Source: Paraburkholderia dilworthii
Lineage (GTDB): Bacteria > Pseudomonadota > Gammaproteobacteria > Burkholderiales > Burkholderiaceae
Reading direction: 5' to 3'
DNA: 48,359 nt
Assembly: GCF_000472525.1 (NCBI RefSeq)
Contig: NZ_AWZT01000018.1
Span: forward strand, 1 to 48,359
Under the pieces are notes generated by a model. The model was not told the DNA's origin and made no database searches. It was given only the letters and a program-made list of their open reading frames with translations. Position 1 is the first letter of the stretch, and the number at the start of each line of letters is the position of its first letter. The position numbers were made by a program, and so were the translations under genes. Positions 40,096 to 48,359 of this stretch are shown in pieces.

Positions 40096-40896
40096 ATGGA
40101 AAAGTTACTCGCCAATCAATTCGCGCTGGTCACGGGCGCGAGTTCTGGCATCGGCTATGGCGTGGCGAAGGCGCTGGCCGATGCCGGCGCGTCCGTGGCG
40201 CTGAACTATCATTCGCATGCCGAATCGGCCGAGAAGCTTGCCGATGAAATCAACAAGTCAGGCGGCGCCGCATTCGCGGTTCGGGCGGATGTATCGAACC
40301 CCGCGGACATCGACGCGATGTTCGATGCCTGCCGCTCGCGCTTCGGCACGTTGGATATCGTCGTGGCGAATTCCGGTTTGCAGAAGGACAGCGCTTTTGC
40401 CGATATGACACTGGAAGATTGGCAAACGGTACTGGGCACCAATCTGACGGGGCAATTCCTCACCGCACAGGCAGCCGTGAAAGAGTTCCGACGACGCGGC
40501 CCGACATCGGTATCGAAAGCACTCGGCAAGATCATCTGCATGAGTTCGGTACACGAGGTGATTCCGTGGGCCGGGCACGTCAACTACGCCGCGTCGAAGG
40601 GCGGCGTTCAAATGTTTATGAAGTCACTCGCGCAGGAGGTCGCGCCGGAACGCATTCGCGTAAATTCGATTGCACCCGGCGCGATCCGTACGCGCATCAA
40701 TCACGACGCGTGGGATACGAGCGCCGCGCGCGACAAGTTGCTGCAATTGATTCCATATGGCCGAGTGGGCGAAGTGGAGGACATCGGCAAGGCCGCCGTT
40801 TGGCTTGCATCCGATGAAAGCGACTATGTCGTGGGCACTACCTTGTTTGTCGACGGCGGCATGACGCTTTATCCGGGGTTCATCGACAATGGCTAA
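40096..40896 (+). CDS. SDR oxidoreductase, glucose 1-dehydrogenase-like
   Basis: The 266-residue enzyme has T-G-A-S-S-G-I-G for cofactor binding, V-A-N-S-G, catalytic Ser in M-S-S-V-H-E-V-I-P-W and Y-A-A-S-K. The words S-S-V-H-E-V-I-P-W and Y-A-A-S-K-G-G are very like Bacillus glucose 1-dehydrogenase. It should oxidise an aldose or related polyol with NAD(P). AAGGAA lies before the ATG at 40096. Its end overlaps the convergent kinase gene by 4 nt. Confidence 0.88.
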   Translation: MEKLLANQFALVTGASSGIGYGVAKALADAGASVALNYHSHAESAEKLADEINKSGGAAFAVRADVSNPADIDAMFDACRSRFGTLDIVVANSGLQKDSAFADMTLEDWQTVLGTNLTGQFLTAQAAVKEFRRRGPTSVSKALGKIICMSSVHEVIPWAGHVNYAASKGGVQMFMKSLAQEVAPERIRVNSIAPGAIRTRINHDAWDTSAARDKLLQLIPYGRVGEVEDIGKAAVWLASDESDYVVGTTLFVDGGMTLYPGFIDNG

Positions 40897-42332
40897 AGGT
40901 TGACGCGTTCGTCGTCGCCATAGCCTTCCAGCAGTTGTTCGAACAGATCGGCCTCCCCCATCTGGCCGCCTTTGAGCATCAACTCGATGTCATCGAGTTC
41001 CGGACTGTCGGCGTGAACACGGCATACGGTCACGCCAGCCGGCAACGGCGCAAGGTACGACAACCCCCATGCGCCGAGAGCCCGCACCGCGATACTCGAC
41101 GTGTCGCCGCCCGCAATGCCGACGCGCTGCAACTTAACCTCGTCAAGCACTTGGCGCAGCAACGCCGCGCACGCGTGCGCGAGTTGTGGCAAAACGCCGT
41201 GCGATTGGCTTGCGTTCGATTCGCGCCGCGCCGTGAAGGCAAGTACATTGCGCCCGCCGCGCAGTGCGTTGGCGATTGTCGCCACTTGTGCCGTCAGATA
41301 GCTGCGTGCTGATTCGCCGGTCATTTGCAGCGGGTCCAGTTCGATCCGATGGTATGAATGTGCAGCGCGGATCTGCACCTCGGTCAACGGCGACAGGCTG
41401 CCAGCCAGCACGAAAACGGGGCCGCTCGCGCGCGCCAAACGCGGGGACAAGGGCGCTATTTCGCTTCGGGCCGACAGGTCGAGCGTGGAAGCATAGGCTT
41501 GCGCCACGCTGCTCGCGCCTACCGCGAGCAGCGGCGCTGCGCTTGACGCGTGATGCGCGAGCGCTCGTCCAATCGCGCGAAGATGCGAATCGTCGAGCAC
41601 GTCGAACAATATGGCGTCGGGCCGCAAAGCGAGCCGGCGTTGCAACTCGGCTTGCAATGTGGTGTCACCTGCAGCGTAGCAACGCCAGTCGATGGACTGC
41701 ACGTTATCCAGGCCCTGCCTCCGAAGATGCACGCACAGGTCCGCCTCGTTCATCGGCGTGACAGGGTGCCGGCTCATGGTCGGATGACGATCGATCCGGT
41801 AGACGGACGATTCGCCATCGTCCGCGCCGGCCGCTGCATATAGCTCGCCGAACACGCAATAGCGCCGCAGATTCGGCTGTCCGCCGATCACGGCGACGAG
41901 CGGGTTCGCGCAATACTCGCGCAACGTGCGGATCGCCACGCCGATGCTGCCCGTTTGCGGCGCGCTATCGAAAGTCGAGCACACCTTGTAGTGCATCACG
42001 CGCACGCCGAGTTTCGCGAACGCCTCGCCTACACGTGCGAGTTCAATCTGCTGCTGCTCAGGCGACATCGTGCGCGCGGCGCCGGCCACGCCAATTGCGT
42101 CGAGCGAGCCGAGCCTCGCCAGCCGCGTTGTATCCGGTGGCGCGAACAGCAGCATGGTACGCAAGCCCGCGCGTGCGAGATGCGCGAGAGTGTCGGTCGC
42201 GCCGGTGAAATCGTCGCCGTAGAAGGCGTATCGCGGGACGCCGCCAGCCTCGTCGCTCATTGCGTCGCTCATTGCGTCGCTCATTGCATCGCTTATCGCA
42301 TCGCTCGTCGCATCGTTGCTGTGCGAGTTCAC
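40893..42332 (-). CDS. Four-carbon acid sugar kinase family (DUF1537) protein
   Basis: The 479-residue protein has the N-terminal sugar-binding domain (Y-G-D-D-F-T-G-A-T-D-T-L) and C-terminal nucleotide-binding domain (G-I-A-G-G-D-T-S-S, then G-L-S-Y-L). DUF1537 kinases phosphorylate threonate, erythronate, oxo-tetronate or 3-oxo-isoapionate. The GTG start at 42332 overlaps the stop of the RuBisCO-like gene in GTGA. The first 25 residues hold a Ser-Asp-Ala-Met repeat; a Met inside it could be the real start. With a RuBisCO-like partner, oxo-isoapionate kinase (OiaK-like) is a fair guess, not proven. Confidence 0.85.
   Translation of the reverse strand: MNSHSNDATSDAISDAMSDAMSDAMSDEAGGVPRYAFYGDDFTGATDTLAHLARAGLRTMLLFAPPDTTRLARLGSLDAIGVAGAARTMSPEQQQIELARVGEAFAKLGVRVMHYKVCSTFDSAPQTGSIGVAIRTLREYCANPLVAVIGGQPNLRRYCVFGELYAAAGADDGESSVYRIDRHPTMSRHPVTPMNEADLCVHLRRQGLDNVQSIDWRCYAAGDTTLQAELQRRLALRPDAILFDVLDDSHLRAIGRALAHHASSAAPLLAVGASSVAQAYASTLDLSARSEIAPLSPRLARASGPVFVLAGSLSPLTEVQIRAAHSYHRIELDPLQMTGESARSYLTAQVATIANALRGGRNVLAFTARRESNASQSHGVLPQLAHACAALLRQVLDEVKLQRVGIAGGDTSSIAVRALGAWGLSYLAPLPAGVTVCRVHADSPELDDIELMLKGGQMGEADLFEQLLEGYGDDERVNL
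42253..42312 (-). repeat. 12-nt tandem repeat at the kinase N-terminus
   Basis: Five 12-nt units of the type TCGCTCATTGCG (plus strand), three nearly identical and two degenerate. They encode repeats of Ser-Asp-Ala-Met/Ile on the minus strand. Length changes would stay in frame, and every complete unit brings a new in-frame ATG. Confidence 0.9.
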
Positions 42333-43627
42333 TTGCGGCCGCCGAAAAATTCGAGCGCGCGCCGCAGTTCCGGCATACGTTCCGCGTAAATCGGCACGGG
42401 CGTGCGCGCCTGCACCGCGGCCCATGCCTGCCGCACACTCATGACACCGGCTGCGGGACCATCGGGATGCGCGAGGATGCCGCCACCCGACATGAACAGC
42501 AAGTCGGTCGACTGCAATGCATCGAACGTCGCTTGCGCGGTGCCCGCCCACTGTCCTGAAGAAAACGCCGGCAATACGGTGTCATCGCAACCCGGCGCGA
42601 GCGGCGTCGCGCAATCGCGTGCGGACTCGATTACCTCATCATCGCTTTGCGCGAACTTGCCGGCCAGGCCGTGCACATGCATGTGATCGACGCCAGCGAG
42701 ACGCCACAGCGTCTGATAAGCCTGAAACGAGATGCCGAGCGACGGATCGCGCGACATCATGCCGTAGCCGTTGCGATGCGCGTGCAGCACCAGCGGTGTT
42801 GCGCGACGCAGCGTCTGAATAGCTGAAAAGCCGCACCAGTTGATGCTCGCCATCACGCATGCGCCGCCCTCGCGCTCGACCAGTTCCGCGTGACGACGCA
42901 TGGCGTCGAGATCGTCGGTGATATTGAAGGCGACCATTACAGCACGGCCGCTGCGTTCACGATAGCGGCGCACTTCCGACATGACCGCGCGCACGCGCTC
43001 GGCAAGCGGCGCATGCACGGGGTTCGCGCTTACTTCGTCATCCTTGATGAAATCGACGCCCGCTTCGCACAGCTCCCGCACCAATGCCGCGGTTTGCGCC
43101 GCGCACAGACCCACGTTCGGTTTGACGATGGTGCCGATCATCGGTCCGTCGGTTACTTGTGTCAGCGCACGCGTACCCTTCACGCCATGACGCGGAGTTT
43201 CAAAGCGCGCGCGATAAGACGCCGGCAAACGCAGCGACAACAGCCGCATGCCGGTGACTTCGCCCAGGTCGTACAAATTGCCCGCGACGGTTGCGGCAAG
43301 TGTCGGCAAGTTGGCGCCGATGTTGGCAAGCGGAAACGACAGCGTCACGCGCGCGCGCCGCCACGGTCCATACGCCCCTTGACGCGCCAGCCATGCGCTC
43401 TGAAGGCTGGGCTGGGCGGCGGGCTCGAGTTCGTCGATGCGCTCCACGCTTGCGCGGCTTCGCGCGCGTAACGCGTCGGTCTCGTTGGCCACGCGCACGA
43501 AAGTGCCGCTCGACTGCTCGCCCGCCATGATCTCGGCGACGCGCGCGGGATCGAGGGGCGTCTCGATCAGATAGTCGGCTTCGAGCGAATCGCGATCGCT
43601 GCCATGCGGCTGTTGTGCGTCGCTCAT
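42329..43627 (-). CDS. RuBisCO-like protein (form IV-like)
   Basis: The 432-residue protein has the RuBisCO large-subunit fold: G-T-I-V-K-P-N-V-G, then the metal/carbamate region F-I-K-D-D-E, H-A-H-R-N-G, and late G-G-G-I. It differs from true RuBisCO in the loop-6 region, so it should not fix CO2. RuBisCO-like proteins beside DUF1537 kinases act on phosphorylated 3-oxo-isoapionate in apionate breakdown (OiaC/OiaX types); other RLPs act in methionine salvage. Neighbours support the sugar-acid role. It overlaps the VOC gene by 4 nt (ATGA). Confidence 0.87.
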   Translation of the reverse strand: MSDAQQPHGSDRDSLEADYLIETPLDPARVAEIMAGEQSSGTFVRVANETDALRARSRASVERIDELEPAAQPSLQSAWLARQGAYGPWRRARVTLSFPLANIGANLPTLAATVAGNLYDLGEVTGMRLLSLRLPASYRARFETPRHGVKGTRALTQVTDGPMIGTIVKPNVGLCAAQTAALVRELCEAGVDFIKDDEVSANPVHAPLAERVRAVMSEVRRYRERSGRAVMVAFNITDDLDAMRRHAELVEREGGACVMASINWCGFSAIQTLRRATPLVLHAHRNGYGMMSRDPSLGISFQAYQTLWRLAGVDHMHVHGLAGKFAQSDDEVIESARDCATPLAPGCDDTVLPAFSSGQWAGTAQATFDALQSTDLLFMSGGGILAHPDGPAAGVMSVRQAWAAVQARTPVPIYAERMPELRRALEFFGGRK

Positions 43628-44163
43628 AGCGTGCCCAAATCCGGAAAGCGGCGCACCGGCTCACGACCGTCCCAATCGCGCGAGGCTGCGTAGATCATGT
43701 CGAAGAGCTTGCCCTTCGGTCCGGCGATCTCCGAGAGCTCGATCACCGTGCCCGGATGATCCTCCGTATCGAAGTACACGAAGCGGCCATTGCGGCCGAC
43801 TTCGCCGCTCATCGCTACCTTAAAGCCCTGTTCCTGCAAGCGTGCGAGGTCGGCATCGAACGAAGTAGTCCAGTAAGCGTTGTGCTGGAGTCCTGTGTTG
43901 CCGGCCGCGAGAAAGTCGCGATACATCGACGGCGCTTCGTTGCGCGTCTGGATCAGTTCGACCTGCAACGGTCCGGAGTTCGCCAGCGCGACCGAGTTAT
44001 GAACCTCGTACGATTGCCCGCGATACGTGTAGTTTTCAATGGGCACCCGTTCGTTGTAAAACCACGGACCGACGCCGAGCACGCGGCTCCAGTAATTCAT
44101 GGCGGCCTCGATATCGCGCACCACATACCCCGCTTGACGAATCTCGCCAAAGAAACGACTCAT
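43624..44163 (-). CDS. VOC/glyoxalase-superfamily protein
   Basis: The 179-residue protein has two beta-alpha-beta-beta-beta modules: Q-A-G-Y-V-V-R-D-I-E-A-A-M-N-Y-W at the start, H-N-A-Y-W-T in the middle and V-I-E-L-S-E near the end, with His/Glu metal ligands likely. GGGAGA lies before the ATG at 44163. It is in the operon between TRAP and RuBisCO-like genes, so it may be an isomerase or epimerase in the same pathway. Confidence 0.82.
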   Translation of the reverse strand: MSRFFGEIRQAGYVVRDIEAAMNYWSRVLGVGPWFYNERVPIENYTYRGQSYEVHNSVALANSGPLQVELIQTRNEAPSMYRDFLAAGNTGLQHNAYWTTSFDADLARLQEQGFKVAMSGEVGRNGRFVYFDTEDHPGTVIELSEIAGPKGKLFDMIYAASRDWDGREPVRRFPDLGTL

Positions 44164-44256
44164 GAAAATCTCCCCACGCAGCAGTTATTGAAAGACGAGC
44201 AAGTCCCCGGCGCGGCGAAAAACGCAGCGCCCGAAGATCGAACAGCGAGAAAGCAG

Positions 44257-46143
44257 TTAGAGAAACCCGGTTGAAATCCAGGGTATCGCGGCGACAAGAA
44301 TCAGCCCGACGATCAGTGCCCCCATATAGCCGGCGATAGGACGAATGCCCGCATCGGGGTTGACCTTGCTGATCGCGCATGCCGAGTAGTAGCCGACGCC
44401 GAACGGCGGCGAGAAGAGGCCGACTCCCATAGACAGAATCACGACGATTGCGTAATGCACTTCGTGCACGCCCGCGAGCCGCGCGATTGGAAACAGCAAC
44501 GGTCCGAACAATACAATCGCGGGAATTCCCTCGAGTACGCTGCCTAGCATCACGAACACGACAATCGACACCGCCAGAAAGCCGTAAGCGCCGCCGGGCA
44601 TCGCGCTCATCCATTGCGCGAGATCCTGCGAGAAGCCGGACTGCGTGAGCGCCCACGCCATTGCAGTAGCACAGCCGATAATGAACAGGATCGCGCCCGA
44701 CAAAGTCGCTGCATCGACCAGCATCCGCGGAAAGCGCTGCCACTCGAAACGGCGATAGATCAAGAGGCCGATCAGCATCGAGTAAGCAATGCCGATGGTC
44801 GACACCTCAGTTGCGGTCGCCACGCCCTCTACTACAGCAGCGCGTATCACGAACGGCAACGCGAGTGCCGGCAACGACACGATGAAAAGCCGGGCAATCT
44901 GCTGCTTGCTGGAGCGCTGCGCGCCGCTCAGGTCTTCCTTCCGATAGCGCCACCTCACGACGACGCACAGAATCAGCGCAAGCACGGCGCCTGGCAACAT
45001 GCCCGCCGTGAAGAGCGCGGAGATGGAAAGCCCGGTGACGGAGCCAATCGTAATCAGCACGATGCTCGGCGGAATGGTTTCGCTTTGCGCGCCGGTGGTG
45101 GAAAGCAAGGCGACCAGGTCGCCTTCGGAAGCACCGCGCTTTTTCATCTCCGGAAACAGCACGGGCGCGATTGCCGCCATGTCCGCCACTTTCGAACCCG
45201 AAATGCCGGATACGAGGTACATCGCACCGATCAGCACGAACGACAGGCCGCCTCGCACATGCCCGACGAGGCTCGCGAGGAATTCGATCATCGCGCGCGC
45301 CATGCCTGTCATCTCGATCAGCAAGCCGAGAAAAACGAACAGCGGCACTGCGAGCAGCACGAGATGCGACATGCCTTCGTCCATGCGCCCCACGACCACC
45401 TCCAGCGGAGTAAAGGTCGAGAGGCCGAGATAGCCGAACGTGGCGAGCGCAAACGAAAAGCCGATCGGCACGCCCGAGAAGATGCCGATTGCGACCACGC
45501 CCACGAAAAAGATAATCAGGTTGGCCTTGCCGAGCGTCTCGAACCACGGCCCTGCCCACACCGCCGCTGCGCCGAGCAGCGCGGCAATCACGAGCGCGAT
45601 TGCGACGTCCCGCGCGCGGCTCATTTGCGCGAGCCGGATCATGCCGACGAGCGACATCAGCGCGGCGCCAATCGGCAACGCAAGTGCGCGCCAGGCATTG
45701 CTGATTTGCAAAGCAGGCGTGACGATGGCCGCTTCGCCGGATGCGTAGTTGTACGCGGGCGCGATCAACAGCGCCAGCAATCCAATCGATGCGGCAGTCG
45801 CAAGCGTATCGACAAAGGCCCGGCGCTGCGGCGACAAGCGGCTGACGAGCGCGGTCATACGCATGTGTTCGCCGCGTCGCAATGCGAGAACGGCGCCCAA
45901 CATGGCAAGCCAAAGAAACAGGATGCCGGCCAGTTCGTCCGACCACACCAGAGGCTGATGGAAAACGTAGCGCGACACTACGCCCGCCAGCATCACCACG
46001 ATTTCGACAGCAAGCAGCGCAGCCGCACACACTTCGACCACCGCGATCACGCCACGATCTAGCGCGCTCAACCAGCGGCGCGGCGCGCTCGCCATCGGCA
46101 ACGATACAGCCGCTTCTGCCGTGTTCAATACGTGATTCGACAT
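44257..46143 (-). CDS. TRAP transporter fused permease (DctQ-DctM)
   Basis: The 628-residue membrane protein joins the small DctQ part (about 20-190, with W-S-D-E-L-A and R-R-G-E-H) to the large DctM part (about 200-628, with G-V-P-I-G-F-S-F-A, S-G-I-S-G-S-K-V-A-D and S-E-T-I-P-P-S). TRAP systems import sugar acids and dicarboxylates with a sodium or proton gradient. GAGGAG lies before ATG 46143. It is 62 nt behind the binding-protein gene. Confidence 0.93.
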   Translation of the reverse strand: MSNHVLNTAEAAVSLPMASAPRRWLSALDRGVIAVVEVCAAALLAVEIVVMLAGVVSRYVFHQPLVWSDELAGILFLWLAMLGAVLALRRGEHMRMTALVSRLSPQRRAFVDTLATAASIGLLALLIAPAYNYASGEAAIVTPALQISNAWRALALPIGAALMSLVGMIRLAQMSRARDVAIALVIAALLGAAAVWAGPWFETLGKANLIIFFVGVVAIGIFSGVPIGFSFALATFGYLGLSTFTPLEVVVGRMDEGMSHLVLLAVPLFVFLGLLIEMTGMARAMIEFLASLVGHVRGGLSFVLIGAMYLVSGISGSKVADMAAIAPVLFPEMKKRGASEGDLVALLSTTGAQSETIPPSIVLITIGSVTGLSISALFTAGMLPGAVLALILCVVVRWRYRKEDLSGAQRSSKQQIARLFIVSLPALALPFVIRAAVVEGVATATEVSTIGIAYSMLIGLLIYRRFEWQRFPRMLVDAATLSGAILFIIGCATAMAWALTQSGFSQDLAQWMSAMPGGAYGFLAVSIVVFVMLGSVLEGIPAIVLFGPLLFPIARLAGVHEVHYAIVVILSMGVGLFSPPFGVGYYSACAISKVNPDAGIRPIAGYMGALIVGLILVAAIPWISTGFL

Positions 46144-46205
46144 GCTGCTGTCTCCTCGCGGCGGGACGCCGCGCGTCGTTTGATGCTTACCCGCATGCCG
46201 CGACA

Positions 46206-47231
46206 TCAGGCCAGTTTGCCGACCGATTGCTCGAGCAGGTCCCACGCCTGATTACCGAACTTGTCTTTCCATTGCGCGTAGAAACCCGCTTGACGCAGCG
46301 CCGCGCGAAACGAATCAGGCGCGGGCCGGTTGATAGCGAGACCCTTGCTTTGCAGATCGGCGACAGCGGCGTCGTTCAGTTTGCGCACATCTTCGCGCTG
46401 CTTCAACGCGCACTGATTGAACGCGTCGCTCGCAATGCCTTGCAGGTCTTTCGGCAGGCGCTGCCATGCTCGCGGATTCAGCACGAACCAGTAGCCGTCC
46501 CACATGTGATTGGTCAGCGAGCAATACTTCTGCACTTCGTAGAGCTTTGCGACCTGCACGATCGGCAGCGGGTTTTCCTGTGCATCGACAATATGTGTTT
46601 GCAGCGACGAATACACTTCGCTGAATTGCAAGCTGGTCGGTGCGGCGCCGAGCCCCTTGAACATATCGATGCTGAGCGGACTTACCGGTACACGAATCTT
46701 CAGACCGCGCATGTTCTGCGCGCTCGTGATCGGCCCGTTGCTGGTGGTCGTCTGACGAAAGCCGTTGTCCCACATCTTTTCAAACGATTCGAGCCCGGCC
46801 TTCTGCATCGCCGCACGCACATAAGCGCCGAGCTTGCCGTCCATCGCAGCCCACACCTGGTTGTAGTCGTTGAACGCAAAGCCCACGGCGTTGATCGCGA
46901 CCGACGGCGCGAGCGTCGATACGACGAGTGCCGAGGGCGTGAACATCTCGATGCCGCCGCTGCGCACCTGCGCGAGCATGTCTGTATCGCCGCCGAGCTG
47001 GTTGTTCGGGAATATGCGGATCTCCATGCGCCCCTTCGACGCCTCGCGAATCTGATTGGCCGCCTCCAGCGCGCGCACGTTCAGTGGATGCGTGAGCGGC
47101 AGGTTATTGCCGTACTTGAACACGAACTCCGGGCCGGACGCAGCGCGCACGATCGCCGGAAATCCCAGCGCGCCGGCCACCGGCGCGGCGGCTGCGGCGC
47201 GCAGCAATGCGCGTCTCGCGAGGTTGGTCAT
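46206..47231 (-). CDS. TRAP transporter substrate-binding protein (DctP)
   Basis: The 341-residue protein has an N-terminal signal with R-R-A-L-L-R followed by an Ala-rich core, which may be a Tat signal, then the DctP fold (Y-G-N-N-L-P-L-T-H-P, V-R-S-G-G-I-E-M, G-L-K-I-R-V-P, then S-L-Q-T-H-I-V-D-A-Q-E-N-P). The Arg in G-L-K-I-R-V is the usual carboxylate contact. AAGGAG lies before ATG 47231. It is the first gene of the operon that runs to the DUF1537 kinase. Confidence 0.93.
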   Translation of the reverse strand: MTNLARRALLRAAAAAPVAGALGFPAIVRAASGPEFVFKYGNNLPLTHPLNVRALEAANQIREASKGRMEIRIFPNNQLGGDTDMLAQVRSGGIEMFTPSALVVSTLAPSVAINAVGFAFNDYNQVWAAMDGKLGAYVRAAMQKAGLESFEKMWDNGFRQTTTSNGPITSAQNMRGLKIRVPVSPLSIDMFKGLGAAPTSLQFSEVYSSLQTHIVDAQENPLPIVQVAKLYEVQKYCSLTNHMWDGYWFVLNPRAWQRLPKDLQGIASDAFNQCALKQREDVRKLNDAAVADLQSKGLAINRPAPDSFRAALRQAGFYAQWKDKFGNQAWDLLEQSVGKLA

Positions 47232-47254
47232 TTGAGCGTCTCCTTGCTTATAAT

Positions 47255-47287
47255 TGATGTGACTGTCGAATCCATCAAAACACATCA
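47255..47287. promoter_or_regulatory. Candidate LacI-type operator between dctP and the regulator
   Basis: TGATGTG (47255-47261) and CACATCA (47281-47287) form an inverted repeat with a 19-nt spacer close to the dctP start. A CCATCAAAACACATCA word (47272-47287) also resembles, on the opposite strand, CCATCAAAAACCATCA at 47391-47406 next to the regulator gene. The pair probably marks regulator binding at both promoters. Confidence 0.5.
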
Positions 47288-47429
47288 TCACTTGCTGGCA
47301 ACGCGCTGACTTCCGATCAGGTGCGTTGAGTCGTCGTGTGATAGCTGCAAGACTAGGCGTGCGCGGCAATCGCTGTCAAACCGCGAACTTGATGGTTTTT
47401 GATGGACTTCTAATTTGCGAAGGACGGTT

Positions 47430-48359
47430 ATGTCCGATCCGGTTAACCTCACCACCGCCGCGCGCGCCCGTATTCCCGACATCGCGCGCGCCGCCGGCGT
47501 TTCGACGGCCACGGTGGACCGTGTGCTGAACAGCCGCGAAGGCGTGCGCGCCGTCACCGCACAGCGAGTGTTGCAAGCGGCCGCGCAACTCGGCTATCTG
47601 CTCGCACAGGAAGCGCCTGTGGCGCCCGCCGCGAAACCCATGCGCATAGCGTTTCTTCTGCCTGCCGGCACGAATCGCTATCTGCACATGCTCGGCGACT
47701 ACATCGACTTCGCGCACGATCAATGGAACGCGCTCGACATGAAGTGCCGCGTGCATTACGTCGAGAGTTTCAACCCGAAAGAACTGGCCGACCGTCTGCT
47801 GCATTATGGACAACGCGCGGATGGCGTCGTGTTCATGGCGCTCGAACATCCTGTCGTACGCGATGCAGTCAATGCGCTGGCCGATCGTGGCGTGCCGGCC
47901 ATTACGCTGATCTCCGATCTGTCGAATGCGCGCCGGCTGGCTTACGTGGGCATCGACAATCGTTCAGCGGGACGCACCGCGGCGTTGTTGCTCGGACGTT
48001 TCATGGGCCCGCGGCCGAGCGGAAAGATCGCGATGCTCGCGGGCAGTCTTAACTATCGTGGACATGAAGAACGCGAGATCGGTTTTCTTCATCTGATCGA
48101 ATCCACGTTTGCACAAGTGCGTGTGATCGGACTGCGCGAAGGACACGACGACAGCGAGCGCAACTATATGCAGACGCGCAAGCTGCTGGAGCAGCACCCG
48201 GACCTCGCGGGCATCTATAACAGCGGCGGCGGGTCGGACGGTGTGGCGCGCGCAATTGTCGAAGCACGCGCGGAACAGAAGATTCTGTTCGTGGGCCACG
48301 GCCTGACGCCGGACACGCGAGCGTTACTAATCGACGGAACAATGGATGCATTGATCACG
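47430..48359 (+). CDS. LacI-family regulator, 5' part
   Basis: The frame runs from ATG 47430 off the window end (310 codons seen). The HTH is I-P-D-I-A-R-A-A-G-V-S-T-A-T-V-D-R-V-L-N-S-R-E-G-V-R; a periplasmic-binding-like ligand domain follows (M-R-I-A-F-L-L-P-A-G-T-N-R-Y, then Y-V-G-I-D-N-R-S-A-G-R-T-A). It is close to the sugar-binding-4 type. It is divergent from the TRAP/RLP operon and probably controls it in response to an intermediate. Confidence 0.92.
   Translation, partial: MSDPVNLTTAARARIPDIARAAGVSTATVDRVLNSREGVRAVTAQRVLQAAAQLGYLLAQEAPVAPAAKPMRIAFLLPAGTNRYLHMLGDYIDFAHDQWNALDMKCRVHYVESFNPKELADRLLHYGQRADGVVFMALEHPVVRDAVNALADRGVPAITLISDLSNARRLAYVGIDNRSAGRTAALLLGRFMGPRPSGKIAMLAGSLNYRGHEEREIGFLHLIESTFAQVRVIGLREGHDDSERNYMQTRKLLEQHPDLAGIYNSGGGSDGVARAIVEARAEQKILFVGHGLTPDTRALLIDGTMDALIT

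Noticed and set aside
42329..43627. True CO2-fixing RuBisCO large subunit
   Set aside because: No small-subunit or phosphoribulokinase gene; context is sugar-acid catabolism and sequence departs from forms I-III at loop 6.

Overview
The window looks like part of a high-GC betaproteobacterial chromosome, most likely Paraburkholderia or a close Burkholderiaceae relative. The evidence is the strongly GC-biased third codon positions, a DUF4148 protein, a PenA/PenR-like beta-lactamase and LysR pair, a DUF4399 pair and the style of the ABC and TRAP loci. No rRNA, tRNA, CRISPR array or intact mobile element was seen. The only transposase-like gene is a short IS5-type (DUF4096-like) ORF at 3.2 kb. 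Both ends cut through genes.

Layout. 1-3.4 kb: the 3' part of a Gly/Ser/Thr-rich collagen-like protein with a 9-nt tandem repeat, then a membrane ICMT-like methyltransferase. 3.4-8.6 kb: a TctDE-like two-component system divergent from an SsuABC/TauABC-type ABC importer, with a 16-bp palindrome between them. 8.7-16.6 kb: DUF4148 protein, small membrane protein, squalene/phytoene synthase, MarR regulator, a two-domain KaiC-like ATPase with a single-domain response regulator, class A beta-lactamase with divergent AmpR/PenR-type LysR regulator, and an LRAT-fold acyltransferase-like protein. 37.7-40.9 kb: TetR regulator with an overlapping operator, MFS transporter, DUF3309 peptide and a glucose-dehydrogenase-like SDR. 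40.9-48.4 kb: a probable sugar-acid operon (DUF1537 kinase, RuBisCO-like protein, VOC protein, fused TRAP permease, TRAP binding protein) divergent from a LacI regulator.

The outstanding region is about 16.6-37.6 kb. It encodes six small peptides with double-glycine leaders (starts at 17099, 29626, 35916, 36277, 36743, 37338). With them is a complete three-part exporter: a C39-peptidase ABC transporter carrying two N-terminal cyclic-nucleotide-binding-like domains, an HlyD adaptor and a NodT/OprM-type outer-membrane factor. A parvulin-like PPIase without a signal peptide lies in the same operon. Around this sits a phospho-threonine signalling set like that of type VI secretion loci (PP2C phosphatase, Ser/Thr kinase with one TM, double-FHA membrane protein, periplasmic caspase/FGE fusion), but no type VI gene is present. 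A sigma-54 activator ends the exporter operon. Four peptide genes have -24/-12 promoter matches, and three of these predicted transcripts begin, within a base or so of the predicted +1, with the same short stem-loop.

My model is a sigma-54-switched, phosphorylation-gated type I export system for a family of cysteine-free, partly Asn/Val-rich peptides, perhaps extracellular matrix or signal peptides. Peptide P1 is linked to the phosphatase and peptide P2 to the exporter and its own activator. The parts are clear from sequence; the way they work together is inference.
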